From contig NC_092673.1 of the NCBI RefSeq assembly GCF_964355755.1, positions 16,313,001 to 16,377,000 on the forward strand: a stretch of 64,000 bases of DNA, read 5' to 3'. The notes under the pieces were generated by a model that did no database searches, had not been told where the DNA came from, and was given only the letters and a program-made list of their open reading frames with translations. Shown one piece after another: positions 36,001 through 48,000 of this stretch. How positions within the stretch are numbered: position 1 is the stretch's first letter; every line of letters starts with the position of its first letter. Both the position numbers and the translations under genes were made by a program. This DNA comes from Antedon mediterranea. Taxonomy: Eukaryota; Echinodermata; Crinoidea; Comatulida; Antedonidae.

Positions 36001-39000
36001 TCTATCAACTGTCTACTTATAATAGCTATACTAAGGCTACCAATAACCTATCAATAGACTATAAAGAAACTGATAATAGCCAGTTAAATATTAATCAACT
36101 ATCTATTTTATAGCTGGGAAGTAGTCGTTCCATCGTTGACTCATTGAGTTAAAATCCTTAGTAGGCGAGATAAAAAGGTCTGCTAAAAAACTACTAAAAA
36201 TAGAGCTATTTCTACTTAAGTCTACTTAAATCTACTAATTTTTTTACTATGGGTAAAACCAATAGACAAATTCAAACTCCTCCTTCCCACATTCGCATTC
36301 GAGGAAAACAATTTACGATAGGAGGAGATAAATATTGAATATAAAAATAAAACATTTTCTTGTTAATCCCATTTTTTGTTTCCACAATGAATGAATTTTC
36401 TTCACACATTTTTAAGCCAGCTTAAGAATACTATTTTTCTGTATGTAAAATTAAGCATCCCACAAAGCATAACCAAGCTCTACCAAGTGTATAAAGAACA
36501 GTGCCCTTATTGTAGGCCTTTAAAAATGCAATTCCAGGTCTATATTGGCAAAATTCAGCCCAAACCATGGTGGGCTCAAGTTCAAGTTATCTTTATTGTG
36601 TTTTCACACAGGTATAAAAACAAATTGGTTACTGGTCATAAAACTGAATATAAATAAAAACATTAAAAAAGTTCAAGGCATATTAAAAACTTACGATAGG
36701 TGGTCAATAATTCCTACTGCCAAATTGTGAATCATACCAGTTATTCATTTCAGGATTACTTTATTTTCACTTTACACAGTGAAACCATCATAATTTGAAC
36801 CGTATAGAAATGATTTAGATTCAGGATCTCTGTCAAAAAATGTTGCATAACGCCTATATGTTTGGATGAGTTTGAGTTCCACACAATTTTTAGGACATAA
36901 TTAATAACTTTAACTGTATACATTTTAGTTAAAAAAATACATTATTATTATAGTATATCCAGAATGAATGAGGTTTACCATTTTCATGTATAGTCGATTG
37001 CTTGTACACAGTCACCCACAAGCTTTTATATAACCTTATACCATTGAAAAAGTTTAAAGATACCATATGACAATTCAAGAGTTTTGCCAAGCTGTGACTT
37101 TTAAAATAGTGTTTTTTATGAAAATATGTAATATGTAATATTTTTGTTTTGTGCATTTTTTTAGATTTACCAAGTACTGTTGATGAGCAATTTCTAACAC
37201 AATTTCAGAAACATACAAGTGACAAACAGAAAACAAAACTTCTTAAGCCAGAGAGTGGTGAGTTTAAGAATAAGAGCTGCTGTATGTTTTATGATTGTAT
37301 CTATATTATAATTTAACAGAATTGTGATTAAAATGGGATTTCAGTAAAGAGAGAATTAGACGCTAATGTTATTAAAAAAACATTTCTGAGCGGTACTGTA
37401 AAAAGGCGAAAAGTGTGCAACTGATAACAAATAACAAATGGAGAGATTTTATTTATCATAAATAAAACAAACAGTTGATTGTTTCCATTTAAAATACTGT
37501 AATAATGGAATGAAGCTAGTTTGCAGATTAATTTATGTGGCATGCTTGCTTGATTTTTGCTTGATTGTTGATTTTTAGGTTATTTATATGCATTATCATG
37601 CGATCACGCACGTAGAACCTTTCTTTAATAATATCATCATATTTTATTCACTTTTCAACTCGAATTTGCGTTATACGAGCACATCAAAAGTGACAGGCTA
37701 CGCACGTGTAAATTAAAAAAATGGTGAAAATATGCTAAATTTTAAAAATAATATAGATCGTCAGAAAGCTCGGGAACACATATTTTTTATTTCATTTTCT
37801 TGAAGTGTATGTATCATGTATGATTTATTATGAAATTAAGAGTACAAAAGTTGATAAGTCATCATTAATTGCATTTTAAATTTAAAAAAATTTTTTTCGA
37901 CAATCAAAAAATTATGACATTTTCTTAGGCCAAAATAACAAACTTTAACTTTCTTCTTTCAAAATAAAAGTTCATATATTAAAGTTAAAAGTATATAGTT
38001 TGACAGTGCATCATTTTTTAACATTTTTAAAGATGTCATCATAGTAAAAAATTATAACTCATTGCGGTATATAATAATCTATCTGCGCCAAAGTGGTTAC
38101 TGCATAGTAAATACACGGAGGAATCTTTCTACAACTTTTAGTCAGTTGTGTATAGGCTAAAATAGTCCTTGGCTGTACTGCTAATAACTAATTGTACTGT
38201 ATATTCATTACATTGGTGGTGGGGGGAGGGGAGGTGTTCTTCTAAACACTAAGCCCTTCAAAGTATAACTAATCTCTACCAAGTGTATAAAGTGTATATT
38301 TTACAAAATATTTATATTATACAAACATTTAGAGTGTTAATTGCATTTTAAGCAATAATACATTTAGAGAAATTATGACACATTGTACATTCTAGGCTGA
38401 TGTTTAAATTTTTAATTTTTTTACTATTAATATTTACAAAAGTGTAGCGTACACACATAATGGGGAACTAACGACTGGGGACAGTGGGCACGTTTTCTGA
38501 GCGTGCTTTAGTAGGACCAGAAAAGCCTTTAAAGCTGCAATTCCAGGTCTATATTGACAAAATTGTTTGAAAACTTACGATAGATGTTTTTAATCGCATT
38601 TCCTACTGCCTAATTCTGAATCATACCAGTTATTCATTTCAGGATTACTTTATTTTCACTTTACCCATTGAAACCATGCTAATCAACTGTATGTTGCTAG
38701 AATTTCAACGATTTAGATTCAGGATCGTTGTCAAAAAATGTTGCATAACGTCTATATGTTTGGATGAGTTTGTGTTCATCATAGTAAAAAATTATAATTC
38801 ATTGCGGTATGTAATAATCTATCTGCGCCAAAGTGGTTACTGCATAGTAAATACACAGAGGAATCTTTCTACAACTTCTAGTCAGTTGTGTATGGCTCGG
38901 TGGTCTGTGCTCGTGTCTATGGCATTCAAGGTACCGAGATCGAGTCTCACATTGGGAAACGAAATAAGATTTTTTTTTTATTATTCATATTGTTTGTTCA

Positions 39001-42000
39001 ATTTTATTTTTTAGTGTATAGATTATACACATAATTTATAATGAAATCTAGATAAAAAGTAAGTAATGTCTTTATTATTATGTAACAATGTGGTTTATGA
39101 CATTATACGCAGAGGGATCTTTGATCGGATTGTGATACCGGCTATTGTATTCGGGTTAGCAAGATCCTATATCTATATATAAATTTACGTACGGGCAAAA
39201 TTCGATAAATCGCGGTTTATTTCTAGAATTTATACTCGATGGTATATAAAGTTGGTTCGTACTTTCGGTACTCATTTTAACCATCTGATGTAACCCTGTT
39301 TACTAATTAAATTGAGTTAAATAATTAGTTATTGACAATTAAAACGAATTTAGGTTCAACGATTTGCCCCAAATAGGGGTGTTTCGTGGTTGTGGTATAC
39401 ACTGTATAATGGATGTCAATCTTAATAAATACCCACACACAATAATACGAGGATGCTTCGCATTTTCCTATCTCCTCCTCAATAATTGTTTTTAATAGCT
39501 GAAAACCGGTTGAACAGCTCGAGTACAGCATCATAATGTTGAAGATTTTCTTTAAAAAATACTATTTTGATAGATTTAAATTAATATACGTTTATACAAA
39601 TGTTTTGATCTGGGATAAATAGAACATTCCAATCTCTGTTCCACAAGTTTCTATTCCCTCAGGCGTCGTAAAGACAAGTACAGTCATAACAGAAATTCGA
39701 TCCATTTTTTTTCAATCTGTGCGGATTACCAATAAAAAAAAAACCCAAAAATCATATCTTTAACAACGTATTAACAGGAATACTATCAAGTTTCCAACTC
39801 TTAACCAACGGAGGAACTACTTTTATTGTATTTGTCTCTATAAATGTATCAATGTGTCATTTGGGTCCTTTCTCCTTTCTTTATTTGATAATATTCATTT
39901 ACCATTATGGGCCCTCAACAAGACAAAACAACAAACAAAAACAAAGAATATAAAAATTAAAATAAAGATATCAACAAGATGATAATGTCAAAGAAGTTGG
40001 TGTTGATGAGAATGACATTACTCTAACATTAATAATTAGTATCATATTTTAACACAAAGAATATAATGTTGATTATTAAGACAAACATAAAGTGGGTAGT
40101 TTTGTTGTACTGTAGTTGAATTTCTAAAGCTGATTATAGATATAGAAAGTTATTATAATGTTTCACAAATCTATCTGAAAACAATGATTTCAACAATAAT
40201 TATAGCATAGCATAGTTAAATGTAGACAGTGAACAATTTTATTCCCTGGTGGTAGTGTTTTCTCTGCTTTGGCCCTCCTCAGCACTCCACATTTTGCTGA
40301 AACAAATAAAAATATAAATTTACATCATTGTGTGAACAGGTGCCATGTTAAAATATATTAAATATAAATTAGACAAATTTCACAAATTTCATATATATCT
40401 TGTTTTTAAAATAGACTTATATATATATTATATAAAAATCATAGATAAAATCTCATTGATAAGATGATAAGTGAGGGTAACAATGCCTATTATTGTAGAT
40501 AAAGGTTATATATAATAATATGATTGTTATCATGATGATGATCAAGATATGATAATGACACTCGGGCTATATTCAGACATAGCCTCACCAGCCTTTGTAA
40601 CCTAGTTACACCAGTATAAAAATATAGAAATTATTATTATATGGTAGCATTATGAACATTAACAATTTTTGCCAAGTTGTGTCTTTTAATATTTCTTTTT
40701 ATGAAAAATATGTGTTAAATATTTTGTATGTTACATTTTTTAGATTTACCAAGTCTTGTTAGTGAACAGTTTGAGAAACTAATGGTTGAAGAACAGAAAA
40801 CAAAGCTTAAACCAGTGCTTGGTGAGTTTAAGAATCGTATAAGGAGTTGTATGGTTCAATGTAACATATTAGACCGGGCGCCCAGAAGATTTATTCATGT
40901 GAAAAGCCACAAAAGGTCTGATGGGCTGATTATGTAGATATATGGCCAAGATTCAATAATCAATATTGCTGCCGGGTCCTATCCTGTAAATTTACCCTGG
41001 GGACACCAAATAGGAGGGGTAAAAAATGGATTTAATCATGTGAAAAGCCACACGGATAAAAGTTGTTGGACATTGTTCCCATATGTGTATACAATGTTAA
41101 AACAGCAATGACAGCAACTTTATCCTGTAAGTTGCCCGAGACAGTAGCCCCAAGTGACCACTAAAAAATGGTGTTATTCACCACACGGCTAATTCCTTTT
41201 GATTGCAACTGTTACACATTGGGGTGCACAAAAATATTATTGACAGCAACTTTATCCTGTAAGTTGCCCCAAACAGTAGCCCTAGACAGTAGCCAAGAAA
41301 TGCCCGTTGGGCTATACAAAATTTAATCACACGAAGAGCCACACGGCCAATTCCTTTTTTATTGGAACTGTTACGTCTTGGGATAGACGAAAATACTGAT
41401 GACAGCAACTTTATCCTGTAAGTTTCCCCAGACAGTAGCCCCAGACAGTAGCCCAGAAATGCCCGTTGGGTCTGGGCCTACAAGATTTAATCACACGAAG
41501 AGCCACACAGTCAATTCCTTTTTTATTGGAACTATTACGTCGTGGGATAGACAAAAATACTCATGACAGTAACTTTATCTTGTAGGTTTTCTCAGACAGT
41601 AGCCCCAGACAGTAGCCACACGGCCAATTCCCTTTTTATTGGAATTGTTATGACTTGAAATATACGAATGTATTCACGACAACACGTCGGCAGGCTCCTT
41701 AACTTCAAGTTTACCCATCAAGTTACAATTTAAATTTACCACCATGTGACACGAATACGGTTTTGTCACCTATTATTGGACCATAGTGATCATTCTGGAC
41801 ATCGTTTATAAGAAACTGTGCTAGAACTTCCTTAAATTCTCCATTCTTTAATAGATCTATACCTTTCTTTTGCTGTTGTTGATCCGCTCCAGTTATAATG
41901 AATGTGTTCTTGGCGTTCTACTCTGCACCTCTCTTTAATCTTTCGACATCTTCTATTGATTGTTCTATATATTTGTCCAGCGACATGAGAACAGAATTTC

Positions 42001-45000
42001 CACTGGCTGAACATACCTTAATCATGATATCTAAAACAATTTTAAATCGTTTTCCCATTATGTAGACACATTATGACGAGGTAAAATTTCATGCAGAACA
42101 AGTCCGCCATCAAAGAGAGTTGTGTCGGTCACAGGAGTATCTTCCTTATGTGAACCAGATTGTCTTGTTTCTAAAATCTTCGCAAAAATTGCCTTCTCTG
42201 TTTTTGTTGGAGTACCATCGAATGTGCAATAGCTAGTGGTATTTCAGTGATCGTTAGTACATACTGTAATGCAAATCTGTAGTCGTCTTTGATAACAAGT
42301 ATCCAAAAGCATCACGAACACCTTCAGCTGCACCAAGAGCTTTGTTGCATTTAACGATTTCTTCTTCATGTTTGAAGCAGTACAATTGCGTACCTTTATA
42401 CGCTTTACCGTCTTTAATAATCTTGTTTCGTCTGAAACACATTCTTTGTAAAATAGCTGCCGTGATAGGTATCCTCTCTGTAGTGTTCCCAGCAAATATG
42501 TACTATAGTTATGTCATTTACAGCTTTACCTGTAGCAATATTTACTAATGTGGTTGGTGAATCAGTGGGGAATGGATTGCATGTACTATTTAGCTTAATG
42601 AGAAACTTGTCTACATCATTATTATCTCTCTCAATCCTCCGTCGACGTAACTGGTTAGCTGGTGTTTCACCGGGTTGAATTCCACTCATGGACTTCATTT
42701 CAGACACAGGAATACTCCGTTGAGTGAGATTTACGCAACAACGACGAAATGCACTCTCTGAGTTCGCAAAAGCTGTATTTCCAGTTGCCGATGACGCAGC
42801 ATCTCTGTTAACAGTTTGCTCTAATGTAAGATCTACGTTTTTTCGTTCGTCGTGTTGAAAAGGCACCGGCTTTTAAAACATCTAATGCTGCAGAGTCCAA
42901 ATTCTTCATTTTTTTCAATAAAAAGTGACCCCCAACGAGCATAATTTGGCCGGTTCAGATTTCAACCAAATACGGTAGTACATTGATGTACAGAATCACA
43001 TCATTCGTTATTACTGCACGCTGGAATTGACGATACAAGCGGTTGATAAGGTACACGTAAATAGCCCAATATGCGGCAGTGTTGCCAAATTCACCCTTTA
43101 TAGTACGATGTAAAAATTCTTCATATTCATTAGGAAGTATTAAGAATTCGTCACTGTCGGCAATTTGATTAGGCGCATTAATGTCGTCCGTTGGTATTGC
43201 TCGAACACTTTGTAGCAAAGTATCATCTTTCATATAGTAGGTACCCAGGAATCGCTTAAACAATTCTTTCTCAAAGGCCATAGCAGTGATTTGATGTATT
43301 CTGGTGCATCGGTTGTATAATTTACCATGGATGAAACCATTATCAATCAATCAATCAAATCAATCAATCAAATCAATCAAAGTAACATTTATTTCTCTTC
43401 TTTTCTTTCATAGAATATATAATTACAGTAAATATGATTAAAATATGAGGGGCAAGATTCCAAAAAAGCGAAGCTTGTATAAGGCAGCCCATAAAAACTG
43501 AAACAAAAAACAGGACAACACAGGAACCGGAAACAGGACAAAAACTGTAATGAAGACTTTTAGTTTCAGGGTACCGAAAAGACTAAATAAAGTCTTAAGT
43601 GACCTCTCTGCCAGTATACCCGATTCAGTTAGAATATATTCGATCCCAGAATCAGAAATGTATGTTCCAACCGCTCCAAAAAATGCCACTTCGATATGAA
43701 AGTGAAAAAGTGAGTGAGTGATGAAAGTGAGTAAAATTACAAGTCTATCAAAAGCTTTAAGTGCCACGTCACTGGATGATACAGCATTTTTGTCTCATCT
43801 GCAACTTTACGAGATCGAATCATTGTCTCTTGCACAACATCATTTCTTGTTGTTGGTTATAAAATTTGGTCCATGTATGCAATGGCAGTTAAAGGAAATG
43901 GATCGTTAACGAACGTTGAGTATAAGCCATTGAACAGAGGAAGTTTTCAATTAGATGATAAGATTAGCCAAACTAAAGAGAATAACTTGCATCGGATTCA
44001 CTTATTTTGTTCCTGGTCTTTTTCTTCAAATTTAAACTTGGCAAGTTTTAGATTTGAATAAAATAGTGGTACTATTTTCTCTGCTCCGTCAAATTTCCGC
44101 CTAGGTCTTCCAGTGACCAAACTGACCGGCAGTCCTTCCATCTCAGCGGTTTGCCCCTGAAGGACATTCTGATACGCAATGCGAACTGTAACATTGAGAC
44201 TATTTTTACCATCCAGGGTTTCCATGTTTAAATCGTAATTGTCCCACGCAGTACCTGTAAAAACAAAACATATCAATATATACACATAATGTACTGTGCA
44301 ATTTGTCACCTTGATTATTGATACTAATTACTAATTTCATTTATATTTTTCATTAAATTAAAAATATTTATATTACCTGTAGCCAATAGAGGTTGCAACA
44401 ATAAGCCAGTGGGTGTCTCCAATTCACTCAAAGAACATGTGTATGCTATTTCGGTCTCCAGACGTTTACATTCATCATAGCTTATTGTATGACTGAGGCG
44501 ATTTAAAATAGTGATTGCTCCCTTAGATCCAAGCATGGACGTTAAACCATGGAGAAATAACTTATTTCTCCATGGTTAAACCAAGACCTAACGATGTATT
44601 CTTCCAGGGCCTGACAGTACCTCGTGAAGTTGCAAAAACAATATCCGGTGACAGTGATTGCGTTTTTCTCATAATTTTTCAGATAATCCACATACAAATG
44701 TTTGATAAAACAATTTAGTCAGAGGTGGTAGTGGTGAACATTGTTTCATTGTGTGAATAGATTTCGGTGAAGGAATTTTTCTTTTTTTCCATTTTCAAGA
44801 TTTCTGACCGAAGCGCTAAACCGCACATTGAATTGTTTCATCATTTTCATTGAGGTCTTTTAACCGTGATTTAGCTTTATTGACGCTCATGTCTTCAGGG
44901 TATAAAAAGTTTCCAGTCTTGTTTGAGTCTTTGCTAATATTTAATCTATCTCTAAATGTGGTCATTAATTTAGTAACTAATGGCTGACAAGCAAAAGAAC

Positions 45001-48000
45001 GAATATCATCGTCAGTACCTCCGACTGCTTTATACTGTTCTTTGTACAAATCCATGATTTTAAAGGCATATTTTGGTATACGTTTACAAATTATTTCATT
45101 TTCAACGTACCTCACCAGCCCATTGTATGCTTCTTCGTGTGTTTTTCTGTTTCTACTTATTACTACTTTCTGGGGCTACTGTCTGGGGCAACTTACAGGA
45201 TAATTTTGCTGTCATGTGTATTTTTGTCTATCCCAAGACGTAACAGTTCCAATAAAAAAGGAATTGGCCTTGTGGCTCTTCGTGTGATTAAATCTTGTAG
45301 GCCCGGACCTAATGGGCATTTCTGGGCTACTGGCTGGGGCTACTGTCTGGGGCGACTTACAGGATAAAGTTGCTGTCATGAGTATTTTTGTCTATCCCAA
45401 GACGTAACAGTTCCAATAAAAAAGGAATTGGCCGTGTGGCTCTTCGTGTGATTAAATGTTGTATGGTCCAACGGGCATTTCTGGGCTACTGTCTAGGGCT
45501 ACTGTTTGGAGCAACTTACAGGATAAAGTTGCTGTCAATGATATTTTTGTGCACCCCAATGTGTAACAATCAACAATCAATCAACAGTTGCTATGCAAAA
45601 GGAATTAGCCGTGTGGCTCTTGACATGAATAACACCATTTTTTAGTGGTCACTTGGGGCTACTGTCTCGGGCAACTTACAGGATAAAGTTGCTGTCATTG
45701 CTGTTTTAACATTGTATACACATATGGGAACAATGTCCAACAACTTTTATCCGTGTGGCTTTTCACATGATTAAATCCATTTTTTACCCCTCCTATTTGG
45801 TTTTCCCAGGGTAAATTTACAGGATAGGACCCGGCAGCAATATTGATTATTGAATCTTGGCCATATATCTACATAATCAGCCCATCAGACCTTTTGTGGC
45901 TTTTGACATGAATAAATCTTCTGGGCGCCCGGTCTATATTGTGATTAAAATGGTATTTCAGTATAGTAGAGTAGAACTAATGAAAAAAAGGGGCCAACCT
46001 CAAAAAAATTGCAACAAAAGGTTTTTCAACGGATTTTGGTAGTATTGGGTCTACTAAACAACAGAAAAAAAGTCTCAAGAATTTGCGACCCCCGGAAAGT
46101 GGTTTTTTTCAAGATGGCCGCCAAAATAGATAAAAAGTGAAAATGGCCATACCTCCTAAACTACTTGGTCTATTGATATAATTTTGGTACCAACATACTC
46201 AGAACATACATATTTATATTCGCTATAATAGAAAATTTTGGCCAAAATTGACCGGAAATACCATTTCTGACAATTTGACCTTTGACCTTGATATGTTGTA
46301 TCTTGGTAACAACTGACCGTAGGGAAACAAATGATGGCTCAAATTGTTCAGAATGTACATATTTACATTTATTGTAATGAGACATTTTGTCAAAAAATGG
46401 TTGGAAGTAAAGGTTATTGACCTTTAACTTTATCTATGTAGAATTTCCATATCTCGGCAACTATGTGTGGTAGAGATTTAAAATTGGGCTCTAAATACTG
46501 AGAAAATACTTATTTATATTTACTCTAATGAAACAGTTTGACAAAAAATGACTAGAAACGACATGATTTGACCATTGACCTTGATGCTATATTTTGATAA
46601 TGACTGACTGAGATACACTATTTATGGCTCAATTTGTTCAGAATATAATTATTTTTATTTCGTATAATGGTCTAATCTACCCATGGAATTAAGAGCTTTC
46701 CTGGGAATCAAGTAAACTGTAATATTTATAAAGACTTTTAGAATATGAGTTCAAGTTCAAATTGTTCAGAACATACTGTATACATTCTTAATAATAATAG
46801 TGTATAAAAAACCCGAAAAGTAAACAAAAACAAATAATAATAATTTTAAATTTCTAATTACGGTATAGCAGCAGTTGATTGGATATTGTGCATGTATTTA
46901 GTACGGCATCCTAAACAACTGTTCCAACTTCGTCTTCATCGTCATCAATCTCTCTATCTACGTTGTTCCATTCTTCTAGTTGACACACTCCACAAACTGA
47001 AGTACATGCCAATCCATAGCGTCTACAACTGCAACATACAGTTTTACATCCAGTAGTACAGTTACAAAGGATGATTTTCAAAGTTCTTCTGGAGCAGCAG
47101 TTTCAATCGTCATTATTGGCACAAATGTTTTATTAAAAACTTCCCCGACTTGGCAGCATCCATGGTATTATCTTTCTTTATCCATTGCATGATTTGATAG
47201 TATACTCTAAGACTGTGACATTTTGTAGCAGATGAGGTTGGTGGTAGTAGTTGTTGAGGTTTGATAAATTATTTACCTTCAGCAACTTTCTTATTAAACA
47301 GCTTGCATCTGTAGCTATTTAGGAAATCCAGTGACTTGGCTCCAAAAAGAATAGACATGGCCTTTAATCCAAACTCCTCGATAGTTTGAAGTTTCTGATG
47401 CGGTTGAGTGAAAATATCGGCACACATCAGTGTCATATTCTAGGTTACTTTCTATCAATTTATTGGTTTATTTGCCTTCCTAAAGATGTCTTTGGCTTCG
47501 AAGAGTGAGGGTGGAAACGAACTTAGTTCATATTTCATTACATCGTCCAGAGAGATTTGTCCTAACTGAATTTGATGGAAAGAAAGAAGAATTCCTGTCA
47601 AGGCATGAGAACAAACACAAATTTATCAACATGCTTTCATATGAGCTACAGAAAAAAGAATGTCCTGTACGACATGCAGCCAACGAGTTATGGTTATGAT
47701 GCTTGGCTACCACTCCAAGGGTCCTGAGTTCAAGTTCCGTCACATGTCAGGATTTTTTCTAAGGACCAAATTACTCCACTCCCAAAGACTTGTAATAAGA
47801 CTTTGTTTTGTAGAGCATCTTGTGTATATGCTTGTCTTGATCAGCAATAGCTGCATGGATCACCCACATTAAATATGGTTTAAAAAAAACAAAAAAAACA
47901 ATGCCGATGTTGACATTGCTCTGGCAACAGTTGAAGTCTCTGAACATAATACAGTAACTTTGATTGGAGAAGACACAGACTTTACTGGTACTTTTACTGT

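Larger units (their letters stand above)
40871..45935. mobile_element. Element A: 5.1-kb long-TIR transposon with TSD ATATT
   Basis: The ends AGACCGGGCGCCCAG and CTGGGCGCCCGGTCT open inverted repeats of about 790 bp (40871-41660 and 45145-45935). The TIRs are built of four to five ~150-bp subunits containing GGATAAAGTTGCTGTCA, GACAGTAGCCC and AATTGGCCGTGTGGCTCTTC or their complements. ATATT flanks both ends (40866-40870 and 45936-45940). The paralogous intron at about 37260-37340 lacks the element, giving an approximate empty site. A degraded, intron-containing gene fills the interior on the minus strand. Confidence 0.85.

Noticed and set aside
38676-39014. 112-codon plus-strand ORF
   Set aside because: It crosses duplicated intron sequence and a SINE head, with no recognisable domain or codon pattern.
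42342-42548. Plus-strand ORF opposite the element A pseudogene
   Set aside because: It is a shadow of the minus-strand coding blocks.
46170-46385. 71-codon ORF also found at 50400-50615
   Set aside because: The two frames are mirror copies because they sit in the inverted arms of element B. The arms look non-coding, with repeated GAACAATTTGAGCC-type words.
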